A stretch of DNA of 6,844 bases, taken from contig JAGCXJ010000300.1 in NCBI GenBank assembly GCA_017961385.1, forward strand, positions 1 through 6,844. Direction: 5' to 3'. Below, piece by piece: positions 1-6,261 of this stretch (its first letter is position 1; every line of letters starts with the position of its first letter). The stretch is from Lachnospiraceae bacterium (GTDB taxonomy: Bacteria > Bacillota > Clostridia > Lachnospirales > Lachnospiraceae). The notes beneath the pieces are model-generated. The model was not told where the DNA came from and searched no databases. It saw only the letters and a program-made list of their open reading frames with translations. Both the position numbers and the translations under genes were made by a program.

Positions 1-528
1 GAGGGACCTCTCGGTACTGTATATTTCTCAGTATCGGAGAGTAACTTTGGACTCTATAACTATATGAGATCAAGTTCATTTTCAATATATCCCAGCATGA
101 AGAACTGTGTTGACTGCTTGGAAAGTATCGGTTATAAACAGCCTCAGATCGATGCAAAGGATATAGCATCAATCTCTATAACATATTATGAAGATAGCGA
201 TGTTGACTATGATGACATAGAAAAATACTATTACAGTATGACTTCTTCTGCTAAGCCGATTGAACCAAAGAGCGTGGTCTATGTCAGCGAAGATGATATA
301 GAAAAGCTGTTCCCTTATATTTCTATGAATGAATACAGTCATAAATGGGGGCAGGATGACACCTTTGAGACGGCATATAATGTTGAAGCTGAGGTAAATA
401 CAGCCAAGCTCTATGAGGGCAATGATCGCGTAGTCGCAACAAATGTAAGAGGAAATACTATAGTATATTTCAATTTCTTAAAAGACCAAGTACCTGACTT
501 TGTAAAAAAAGATCTGGGTATTGAATAA
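1..528 (+). CDS. C-terminal part of an unidentified protein, possibly the tail of an ABC-2 type permease (5' end outside window)
   Basis: The reading frame is open from the first base of the window to the TAA at 526-528, giving 175 visible residues. The first in-frame ATG (64) has no ribosome binding site before it, and the 21 codons before it read like ordinary protein, so this is the 3' part of a longer gene rather than a gene starting at 64. The visible part has no membrane segment. It is acidic and tyrosine-rich (a DSDVDYDD stretch around residues 66-73) and looks like a mixed alpha/beta soluble domain, with the pattern SIYPSMKNCVDCLESIGY near residues 28-45. From memory that pattern resembles the soluble C-terminal domain (DUF6449-like) of ABC-2 permeases in Lachnospiraceae, but I cannot verify this. 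Without the upstream sequence the product stays unnamed. It converges with the trpB-like gene and ends just before a strong hairpin. Confidence 0.6.
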   Translation, partial: EGPLGTVYFSVSESNFGLYNYMRSSSFSIYPSMKNCVDCLESIGYKQPQIDAKDIASISITYYEDSDVDYDDIEKYYYSMTSSAKPIEPKSVVYVSEDDIEKLFPYISMNEYSHKWGQDDTFETAYNVEAEVNTAKLYEGNDRVVATNVRGNTIVYFNFLKDQVPDFVKKDLGIE

Positions 529-532
529 TAAA

Positions 533-566
533 AAAGAAGGGAAGTGCGTTTGCATTTCCCTTCTTT
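533..566. terminator. Bidirectional rho-independent terminator between convergent genes
   Basis: Bases 533-547 (AAAGAAGGGAAGTGC) pair with 552-566 (GCATTTCCCTTCTTT) over 15 base pairs with a single G-T wobble and a GTTT loop. The hairpin lies 4 bases after the stop of the left-hand plus-strand gene and 13 bases beyond the stop of the minus-strand trpB-like gene. Read on the minus strand the stem is followed by a good T-rich tail (TTTATTATT). On the plus strand the tail is poorer (GCTGTTTAAAT), although the stem itself ends in TTCTTT. It probably ends transcription from both sides, most efficiently for the minus strand. Confidence 0.85.
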
Positions 567-579
567 GCTGTTTAAATAA

Positions 580-1944
580 TCATACCTGAGGAAGCATAGA
601 AATTGATCTCTTAAGATCCTCATCTGTAGGAATATAATCGCTCATCTCACCGTCGTTGTATTTCTGGTAAGCGACCATGTCAAAGTATCCTGTACCTGTA
701 AGACCGAATACGATATTCTTTTCTTCACCGGTTTCTTTGCACTTTAATGCTTCATCTATAGCGACTTTTATTGCATGGCTGCTTTCGGGAGCAGGGAGGA
801 TACCCTCAACTCTTGCAAATTCTGTAGCAGCCTTGAATACCTCAGTCTGGTCAACACTTCTTGCTTTGATGATTCCCTGATCGTAAAGCTCTGAAACAAT
901 AGAACTCATGCCATGATAGCGAAGCCCGCCTGCATGATTTGCTGAAGGTATGAAGCTTGAACCGAGTGTATACATCTTGGCAAGAGGACAAACCTTTCCT
1001 GTATCACAGAAGTCATATGCATATACGCCTCTTGTAAGGCTCGGGCATGAAGCCGGTTCAACTGCGATTATCTCATAATCTGCTTCGCCTCTTAGGATCT
1101 CACCGGCAAAAGGTGAGATGAGACCGCCAAGGTTTGAACCGCCGCCGGCACAGCCTATTATAGTATCAGCCTTGATGCCGTATTTCTTAAGTGCAGCACT
1201 TGTTTCAAGTCCGATGACCGACTGATGAAGCAGTACCTGGGAGAGTACAGAGCCAAGAACATATCTGTAGCCTTCCTGGCTGACAGCTGCTTCAACGGCC
1301 TCAGAGATTGCACATCCGAGGCTTCCTGTGGTTCCCGGAAATTCTGCATTTATCTTTCTTCCTACTTCCGTATTCATGGAAGGAGAAGGAGTTACTGTTG
1401 CACCGTACGTTCTCATTACTTCACGGCGGAAAGGCTTCTGTTCATATGAAACCTTTACCATATATACCTGACAGTCAAGATCAAAGTAAGAACAAGCCAT
1501 GGAAAGAGCTGTTCCCCACTGACCTGCACCGGTCTCAGTGGTAACACCCTTAAGGCCCTGCTTCTTAGCATAGTAAGCCTGAGCGATGGCTGAGTTTAAC
1601 TTGTGGCTTCCGGATGTATTGTTTCCTTCAAACTTATAGTAGATGTGAGCCGGAGTTTTAAGCTTTTCTTCGAGGCAGTAGGCTCTGACAAGCGGAGAAG
1701 GACGATACATCCTGTAGAAGTTTCTGATCTCTTCAGGAATATCGATATAGGGATCTGTTTCATTGAGTTCCTGAGAAGCGAGTTCTTCACAGAATATGTG
1801 AGAAAGCTCATCTTTTGTTACCGGCTTAAGAGTTCCTGGATTTAATATAGGGGCCGGCTTTTTTGCCATATCTGCCCTGACGTTATACCACTGTCTGGGC
1901 ATTTCATTTTCTTCAAGATAGATCTTGTAAGGTATCTTTTCCAT
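580..1944 (-). CDS. trpB2: TrpB2-type tryptophan synthase beta-like PLP-dependent enzyme
   Basis: This is a 454-residue fold-type II PLP enzyme that, by family, condenses serine (or phosphoserine) with indole to give tryptophan in the cytoplasm. Visible landmarks: SGSHKLNSA with the PLP Schiff-base lysine at K115; TETGAGQWG at 136-144 with the catalytic glutamate at E137; the phosphate-binding GCAGGGSN at 264-271; VEGILPAPESSHA around 379-391; and GLTGTGYFD at 414-422. The length and the long N-terminal extension (about 454 against about 400 residues) match the TrpB2 branch rather than the TrpA-partnered TrpB1. There is no trpA or other trp gene nearby, so it may act alone as an indole-salvage or serine-using enzyme. 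I place the start at 1944 because AGAAAGGA sits 7 bases before this ATG; an in-frame ATG at 1983 would lie inside the -10 box of the gene's own promoter. It reads in the same direction as the AraC-type gene 73 bases upstream. Confidence 0.93.
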   Translation of the reverse strand: MEKIPYKIYLEENEMPRQWYNVRADMAKKPAPILNPGTLKPVTKDELSHIFCEELASQELNETDPYIDIPEEIRNFYRMYRPSPLVRAYCLEEKLKTPAHIYYKFEGNNTSGSHKLNSAIAQAYYAKKQGLKGVTTETGAGQWGTALSMACSYFDLDCQVYMVKVSYEQKPFRREVMRTYGATVTPSPSMNTEVGRKINAEFPGTTGSLGCAISEAVEAAVSQEGYRYVLGSVLSQVLLHQSVIGLETSAALKKYGIKADTIIGCAGGGSNLGGLISPFAGEILRGEADYEIIAVEPASCPSLTRGVYAYDFCDTGKVCPLAKMYTLGSSFIPSANHAGGLRYHGMSSIVSELYDQGIIKARSVDQTEVFKAATEFARVEGILPAPESSHAIKVAIDEALKCKETGEEKNIVFGLTGTGYFDMVAYQKYNDGEMSDYIPTDEDLKRSISMLPQV

Positions 1945-1951
1945 AATAGTT

Positions 1952-1959
1952 CCTTTCTG
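1952..1959 (-). promoter_or_regulatory. Ribosome binding site that fixes the trpB2 start
   Basis: On the minus strand, AGAAAGGA is followed by about 7 bases and then the ATG at 1944-1942. No comparable purine-rich site precedes the other in-frame ATG at 1983. This supports a 454-residue product over the 467-residue reading. Confidence 0.75.
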
Positions 1960-1981
1960 TTCATAAGACTCAAACTCAGTC

Positions 1982-2010
1982 ATTATAGCATATTTGGGTA
2001 TTTATTAAAA
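1982..2010 (-). promoter_or_regulatory. Extended -10 promoter of trpB2
   Basis: On the minus strand the gap reads TGCTATAATG: a perfect TATAAT (1987-1982) preceded by the TG of an extended -10 (1990-1989). At 17-base spacing the -35 position holds TTTTAA (2010-2005), a poor match, as is common for extended -10 promoters. Transcription would start near 1975, giving a leader of about 30 bases. That is too short for a T-box or trp attenuator, so any control would act at initiation. Confidence 0.65.
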
Positions 2011-2017
2011 CACGATA

Positions 2018-2743
2018 TCAGCGAAACTCGGAAAGGTTTTTATGCGTTACATTCTTAAAGGCAACAGAAAGAGCAGATACCGTGGAATAACCAAGCAGCT
2101 CTGCTATATCCTCGAGTGAGTGACCTTTTCTGATATATGAGACTGCAAGCTCGGATTTCATCAGTCCTATATATTTAAGAGGAGTCATGCCTGTGTCCTT
2201 TTTAAAGGTTCTGATAAGATGATTGATATTAATGCTCAGGGCATCGGCAATACCTGCTACAGTCAGATCTCCTGCGGGATTTTCATGTATATATCTGAAA
2301 ACGCTGGTAGTGAGATCTGAATACATGCGATTTGATACAAAATGATCCTTAAGCTCATAAAATATTATATTCAGATACGACTCAGCCACATCCTGAGGAA
2401 GCTCATTAAGTGAATAATCTGAAGTAAGGGCATCCAATACTGATTTGAGTCTCGGATAGAGATTAGGGTCAATCTCAATATATTCCTTGTCGAGAAAATT
2501 TCCGGATGAAATGAAATCGAAGTAGATATGATCGATCGGATCAAGCGGAGACTGGGATGCCATGAATTCCGGATCAGCTTTGAAAAGATAGACAAAACCC
2601 GGTTTTAATGTAAGTTTTTCCTTGTATACGACATTGCCTTTGCAAATATAATAAAATCGATTTGCCACATAATTGGGGAAATAACCCCAGTTTGAAGGAT
2701 TGTACAATCTGCCATAGTGTTTAAGAATAACGCTACTTTCCAT
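2018..2743 (-). CDS. AraC-family transcriptional regulator with cupin-like sensor domain
   Basis: A 241-residue cytoplasmic DNA-binding protein. The N-terminal part (about 20-80) has the beta-rich sensor pattern of AraC regulators, including LKPGFVYLF and the DHIYFDF strand typical of the cupin-like effector pocket. Residues about 100-140 are a helical linker. The C-terminal HTH_18 domain has two helix-turn-helix units: LTVAGIADALSININHLIRTF (160-180) leading into GMTP (185-188), and SLEDIAELLGYS onward (209-241). The usual final G-x-P-x-x-Y/F-R is altered to HKNLSEFR, a mild divergence. GGAGG at 2750-2754 precedes the ATG by 6 bases. The gene is divergent from the ATPase operon and directly upstream of trpB2, so both, as well as its own promoter, are candidate targets. 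The effector cannot be read from sequence. Confidence 0.9.
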   Translation of the reverse strand: MESSVILKHYGRLYNPSNWGYFPNYVANRFYYICKGNVVYKEKLTLKPGFVYLFKADPEFMASQSPLDPIDHIYFDFISSGNFLDKEYIEIDPNLYPRLKSVLDALTSDYSLNELPQDVAESYLNIIFYELKDHFVSNRMYSDLTTSVFRYIHENPAGDLTVAGIADALSININHLIRTFKKDTGMTPLKYIGLMKSELAVSYIRKGHSLEDIAELLGYSTVSALSVAFKNVTHKNLSEFR

Positions 2744-2764
2744 AAGATACCTCCATTCTCAAAT

Positions 2765-2794
2765 ATTATCCCATAAAAAAAGCATATCTTACAA
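2765..2794 (-). promoter_or_regulatory. Promoter of the AraC-type regulator gene
   Basis: On the minus strand TGGGATAAT contains a GATAAT -10 (2770-2765) with a TG one base before it. TTGTAA (2794-2789) lies 18 bases upstream as a -35. The predicted start near 2758 leaves a very short leader ahead of GGAGG (2754-2750). Confidence 0.55.
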
Positions 2795-2803
2795 CAATTT
2801 TCT

Positions 2804-2832
2804 ATAAATTATGACCTGTCATGTGTTATACT
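2804..2832 (+). promoter_or_regulatory. Promoter of the four-gene ATPase/J-domain/rhomboid/sigma-like operon
   Basis: TGTTATACT at 2824-2832 gives an extended -10 (TG then TATACT at 2827-2832). The 17-base -35 position (2804-2809, ATAAAT) is weak, so the promoter may need an activator. Transcription would begin near 2839, leaving about 64 bases of leader before the ATG at 2903. No other promoter of similar quality is seen between 2903 and the window end. Confidence 0.55.
2811..2822. promoter_or_regulatory. 12-base palindrome, candidate operator
   Basis: ATGAC-CT-GTCAT is a perfect inverted repeat with 5-base arms and a 2-base centre. It lies between the two divergent promoters, inside the -35/-10 spacer of the plus-strand one, where a bound protein would block RNA polymerase. 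A second CCTGTCA copy occurs at 2862-2868 (first copy 2815-2821). Which protein binds it is unknown; AraC proteins more often use direct repeats. Confidence 0.4.
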
Positions 2833-2850
2833 TTAATAGATTGGTCTGTT

Positions 2851-2865
2851 CAGGCTAGTTGCCTG
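2851..2865 (+). other. Small hairpin in the operon leader
   Basis: CAGGC (2851-2855) pairs with GCCTG (2861-2865) around a TAGTT loop, just downstream of the predicted transcript start. It has no T-run, so it is not a terminator. It could be a 5' stabilising hairpin or part of an operator; the short stem could also be chance. Confidence 0.3.
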
Positions 2866-2902
2866 TCACAGATAAAAGGAATCATAAATATGGAGGTAGA
2901 GC

Positions 2903-4552
2903 ATGTATCAGGATGGTAAGATTTGGATAGGAAGATCGGGAGAGGAAGATATATATATTTATCCCAAGATGGCAAACAGACACGGTATGATCGCGGGCGC
3001 CACAGGAACAGGTAAGACTGTCACCTTAAAGGTTATGGCAGAGTCATTTTCAGATGCAGGAGTTCCGGTATTCTTGGCTGATGTAAAGGGCGACCTTTCA
3101 GGCATGTGCCAGGCGGGTGAAAATTCAGGTACTGTAGCAAAAAGGATCGAAGCGCTCGATCTGTTCAATAAAGGATTTTCTCTTCATGCATATCCAACCA
3201 CATTCTGGGATGTATATGGCGAGAAGGGCATAAACTTAAGAACAACGATCTCCGAGATGGGACCGCTACTTGTGGGAAGGAGTCTTAACTTAAATGATGC
3301 TCAGGCTGTTCTTTTAACGATCATCTTCAAGATCGCAGACGATGAAGGAATGCTTCTTCTTGATACAAAGGATCTGAAATCTATGATCAATTATGTGTCT
3401 GATCATGCTTCTGAATATGCAGCTGAGTACGGCAAGATGACGGAGGCAAGCTTAAGCGTCATCATAAGGTCTATTGTAGCTCTTGAAAGCGAAGGCGGAG
3501 AAGGATTCTTCATGGAGCCTGCAATAAGGATCGAGGATTTCCTCATAAATGAATATGACGGAAAAGGAAGGATAAACATTCTTGACTGTCAGAAACTAAT
3601 AAACAATCCGAGCATGTATTCAACATTTATGCTGTGGCTTCTTTCTGAGCTGTATGAGAACATGCCTGAAGCCGGTGATCTTGAAAAGCCAAAGATCGTA
3701 TTTTTCTTTGATGAAGCTCATATGCTGTTTGAAAATGCAAGCAAGACACTTCTATCAAAAATAGAGCAGATAGTAAAGCTTGTAAGAAGTAAGGGCGTTG
3801 GCATATATTTCATAACACAGAATCCTAAGGATATTCCTGATGGAGTTTTGGGGCAGTTGAGCAACAAGATACAGCATGCTCTCAGAGCTTATACTCCAAA
3901 GGAACTTGAAGGAGCAAAGGTTGCTGCCAAGTCATTCAGGGAAAATCCTGAGTTTGATACATTTTCAGTTCTTACCGAACTTGGCGTAGGAGAGGCTTTA
4001 GTATCTGTGCTTGATGAAAAGGGCATCCCTACCATAGTAAAGAAGACCAGCATACTCCCGCCTCAGAGCTTTATGGGTATAATAGACAATGATACACGTA
4101 ATAATGTGATAAGAAGCAATCCCATGTATTCAAAGTTCTATGATGTGATAGACAGAGAATCGGCTTATGAGATACTTATGAGCGTTGCCCAGCAGAATCT
4201 TGCGGCTCAGGAAGCAAAGGCAGAAGCTGAACAGCAGGCTATAGCCGCGCAGGAAGCTTATGAGGAGGAAACTGAACCTGCAACTAACAGCAAGGTTAAG
4301 AAGCCGAATCCTAATCATCCGGGCAAGGCATCTAAGGCTGAAAATGAAAGTGCTAAGCCTGCAAAGAAGGAAAGCGATACTGCTAAAGCATACAAGCGTG
4401 CTGCAAAGAGCGTGGCAAGCACGGCTACCGGAACTATCGGCAGGGAGATAGGAAATTCCATCGGATCTAGTTTCGGAAAATTCGGTAAGAAGCTTGGGGG
4501 CAATGTCGGAGCTTCTATCGGTAGAAATCTAATGGGGATAATGTTTAAATAA
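2903..4552 (+). CDS. HerA/YjgR-like P-loop ATPase (DUF853 family)
   Basis: A 549-residue protein of the FtsK/HerA superfamily, motor ATPases that form hexameric rings. Visible motifs: Walker A GATGTGKT (32-39), the DVKGDLSG segment (60-67), LLLDTKDLKS (151-160) typical of DUF853 proteins, Walker B KIVFFFDEAH (264-273, with D270 and E271), the FITQNPKDIP sensor-like motif (303-312) and a likely arginine finger region NKIQHALRAYT (321-331). Residues about 426-500 form an Ala/Glu/Lys-rich, probably coiled or disordered, tail. The last 45 residues are glycine-rich with repeated IG, SFG and ASIG units, like the C-terminus of E. coli YjgR, which is about 500 residues. The family's substrate is not established. 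GGAGG at 2892-2896 lies 6 bases before the ATG. The stop overlaps the next start (TAATG), implying translational coupling. No nuclease partner (NurA-type) is adjacent. Confidence 0.9.
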   Translation: MYQDGKIWIGRSGEEDIYIYPKMANRHGMIAGATGTGKTVTLKVMAESFSDAGVPVFLADVKGDLSGMCQAGENSGTVAKRIEALDLFNKGFSLHAYPTTFWDVYGEKGINLRTTISEMGPLLVGRSLNLNDAQAVLLTIIFKIADDEGMLLLDTKDLKSMINYVSDHASEYAAEYGKMTEASLSVIIRSIVALESEGGEGFFMEPAIRIEDFLINEYDGKGRINILDCQKLINNPSMYSTFMLWLLSELYENMPEAGDLEKPKIVFFFDEAHMLFENASKTLLSKIEQIVKLVRSKGVGIYFITQNPKDIPDGVLGQLSNKIQHALRAYTPKELEGAKVAAKSFRENPEFDTFSVLTELGVGEALVSVLDEKGIPTIVKKTSILPPQSFMGIIDNDTRNNVIRSNPMYSKFYDVIDRESAYEILMSVAQQNLAAQEAKAEAEQQAIAAQEAYEEETEPATNSKVKKPNPNHPGKASKAENESAKPAKKESDTAKAYKRAAKSVASTATGTIGREIGNSIGSSFGKFGKKLGGNVGASIGRNLMGIMFK

Positions 4553-5385
4553 TGTCAATGCAATTTCTGTATCATAAACTGATGGAATTTATATTCCTGT
4601 TTGCTGTGCCTGTAGGGATACTCGTAAAGGCATTCCTTAGAAAAAGATTTATGACAAGCTTTTCTCTGGTTTACTATATGCTGAGTATTCCGCTTATAGG
4701 CTTTATGGAAGGACCGGTGTTCTCGATCTCATATATAGTGGCCTTTTTAGTGTTTCTTATATGGTGGGCCAAGGTCTTTCAGCAGTACAAGGAAGAAAAT
4801 CCGAAGAATTATGAAGAATTCAGGTACTATTACAGCGAGTATTTTGCCGATGACCTTAACAATGACGGGATCAAGGACGCGTTCGAAAACTGGGAGATAG
4901 CCCATGATCCGAGATTTTTCTGGCTATTTGGAAGCAGAAGAGCAAAACAGAAGAAGGATCTTGAAAGACAAGAATACGATCCTTTTATGAGTGCGGCAAA
5001 CTTCTTTAACCAGCAGGATATGTATGCTCACAGGAGCAAAGAAAGAGCTTTCGAGGCTGAGTTTAAAAGAAAATATTCAAACCAGTCATCGCGCACTAGT
5101 GATAACAGGACTTACAGAAATACTCAAAGTCGAACATATCAAAATCCCGAGCCTGAAAAGCAGATGAGCGATGTTGAGCGCGAGGTCGCAAAGCAACACG
5201 AGTTTGCAAGAAGGCATAATCTAAGATACTTTGCCATGTGTAAATCAAAATCTGAAGCAAAGAAGCTTTACCATAAGTATGCGGCAAAGTTCCATCCGGA
5301 TAATGCAGTAACGGGCGACAAGGAAAAATTCGTAAAGATCGATGAGGAATACAACAGATTCTGCCAGATAAGCGAAATAAGCTGA
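4552..5385 (+). CDS. Membrane-anchored J-domain (DnaJ-like) protein
   Basis: A 277-residue protein. Three hydrophobic stretches near the N-terminus (about 11-29, 36-52 and 56-76) suggest membrane anchoring. After them comes a long charged cytoplasmic part. Residues 101-112 (DLNNDGIKDAFE) form an acidic loop like a single TSP3/EF-hand calcium site. Residues about 155-215 are Arg/Gln/Ser/Asn-rich and probably disordered. The C-terminus (about 224-274) is a J-domain: helix II KKLYHKYAAKF, the diagnostic HPD tripeptide at 248-250, and helix III EKFVKIDEEYNRF. HPD is what stimulates DnaK ATPase, so this is expected to recruit DnaK to the membrane. The J-domain is C-terminal and lacks the G/F and zinc regions of true DnaJ. 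The ATG overlaps the preceding stop by one base and has only a weak GGGGA 13 bases upstream, fitting coupled translation. It ends in tandem in-frame stops TGA TAA. Confidence 0.85.
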   Translation: MSMQFLYHKLMEFIFLFAVPVGILVKAFLRKRFMTSFSLVYYMLSIPLIGFMEGPVFSISYIVAFLVFLIWWAKVFQQYKEENPKNYEEFRYYYSEYFADDLNNDGIKDAFENWEIAHDPRFFWLFGSRRAKQKKDLERQEYDPFMSAANFFNQQDMYAHRSKERAFEAEFKRKYSNQSSRTSDNRTYRNTQSRTYQNPEPEKQMSDVEREVAKQHEFARRHNLRYFAMCKSKSEAKKLYHKYAAKFHPDNAVTGDKEKFVKIDEEYNRFCQISEIS

Positions 5386-5387
5386 TA

Positions 5388-5394
5388 AGAGGTG
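5388..5394 (+). promoter_or_regulatory. Ribosome binding site deciding a TTG start
   Basis: AGAGGTG lies 7 bases before the TTG at 5402. The next in-frame ATG is 24 codons further, right inside the first membrane helix, with no comparable site. TTG is therefore the better start. Confidence 0.65.
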
Positions 5395-5401
5395 TTTTAG
5401 C

Positions 5402-6253
5402 TTGAAAGACAATTGGATTGACAAAATAGAAAGAAAATACAGCAAATATGCAGTACACAACCTGTCACTGTACATGGTCATTTGTTTTGCGATAGGTTAT
5501 GCGCTTGCGATACTTCCTACAACAAGCGGGATACTGGATTATCTGTCGCTCGAACCGTCAAAGATCCTAAGAGGCCAGGTATGGAGACTGTTCACCTGGG
5601 TGATAAGCCCGACAAGACAGGACAATGTATTCTGGGTTCTGATCTCGATGTATTTTTATTACAGCATAGGCAGAACACTTGAGAACGTATGGGGAGACTT
5701 CAGATATAATGTCTACATCTTTTCAGGTCTGTTCTACACTGTTATCGGTGCTTTTATCATGTACGGGATCCTTGCCTTTATAGGTGCTGGAAACATTCAG
5801 ATCGGATATCTGTTTACGACATATTATATATGTATGTCTATCTTTTTAGCATTTGCAGCGACCTTCCCCGAGATGGAGATTCTCTTAATGTTCATCATCC
5901 CGATCAAAGTAAAGGTCCTTGGTGTTGTTTATGTAGTGATAATGATAGTGGAATGCATCGGTGGAGGACTGTTCATTGCGATACCGATCGTTGCGTCACT
6001 GTTTAATTTCCTCATATTCTTCTTTAGCGGAAGAAAAAGGATAGGTATATCCAGGGCTCAACAGACTATGCGTAAGGAGTTCCGTTCAAAAGTAAAAGCG
6101 GCGCCAAAGCAGACTGTTACCAGACATAAGTGTGCTATCTGCGGAAGAACGGATGAATCAAATCCCGAGCTGGAATTCAGATTCTGTTCAAAATGCAACG
6201 GCAACTATGAATACTGCAATGATCATTTATTTACTCATAAACATGTTGAATAA
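5402..6253 (+). CDS. Rhomboid-fold membrane protein, probable pseudoprotease, with C-terminal Cys/His zinc-binding tail
   Basis: A 283-residue polytopic membrane protein with about six helices (roughly 22-40, 75-92, 102-125, 134-154, 158-183 and 185-209). Rhomboid features are visible: GQVWRLFTWVISP (58-70), matching the WR element of the L1 loop, and YYSIGRTLENVWGDFRY (86-102), matching the G-x-x-(L/V)-E-x-x-(W/Y)-G element. Where active rhomboids have the GxSG serine, TM4 here reads YYICMSIFLAFAATF with no GxSG. TM6 (GGGLFIAIPIVASLFNF) has no catalytic histidine. It is therefore expected not to be a protease, more like iRhom/Derlin pseudoenzymes. The basic linker (210-241) leads to a tail with C244, C247, C262, C265, C272, H275, H279 and H281: a CxxC/CxxC ribbon plus a second possible metal cluster. 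The start is TTG with a good ribosome binding site, 16 bases after the J-domain gene. An ordinary GxSG rhomboid call would be misleading. Confidence 0.8.
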   Translation: MKDNWIDKIERKYSKYAVHNLSLYMVICFAIGYALAILPTTSGILDYLSLEPSKILRGQVWRLFTWVISPTRQDNVFWVLISMYFYYSIGRTLENVWGDFRYNVYIFSGLFYTVIGAFIMYGILAFIGAGNIQIGYLFTTYYICMSIFLAFAATFPEMEILLMFIIPIKVKVLGVVYVVIMIVECIGGGLFIAIPIVASLFNFLIFFFSGRKRIGISRAQQTMRKEFRSKVKAAPKQTVTRHKCAICGRTDESNPELEFRFCSKCNGNYEYCNDHLFTHKHVE

Positions 6254-6261
6254 GGAAATTT

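Noticed and set aside
64..528. A complete 154-residue gene starting at ATG 64
   Set aside because: The frame is open to base 1 with protein-like codons, and there is no ribosome binding site before 64. It is better read as the 3' end of a longer gene.
411..623. Small minus-strand open frame across the gene junction
   Set aside because: It runs through the terminator hairpin and overlaps the ends of two convergent genes, and it has a Ser/Phe-rich composition typical of an antisense shadow.
1945..2017. T-box or trp attenuator ahead of trpB2
   Set aside because: The predicted leader is only about 30 bases, with no terminator-antiterminator pair and no Trp-codon leader peptide.
1944..2018. Single-transcript-only reading of the AraC-type gene and trpB2
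   Set aside because: A strong extended -10 box lies in the gap, so trpB2 can be transcribed alone; read-through from the regulator gene remains possible but is not required.
2903..4552. HerA-NurA type DNA end-resection or HerA-based phage defence pair
   Set aside because: The ATPase has the DUF853/YjgR type motifs, and none of its neighbours resembles NurA, a SIR2 domain or another nuclease.
4849..4887. Dockerin (cellulosome) module in the J-domain protein
   Set aside because: Only one calcium-loop-like unit is present, position 8 is Lys rather than a hydrophobic residue, and no second repeat follows as dockerins require.
5402..6253. Active rhomboid intramembrane serine protease
   Set aside because: No GxSG motif in the fourth helix and no histidine in the sixth, so the catalytic dyad appears absent although the fold landmarks remain.
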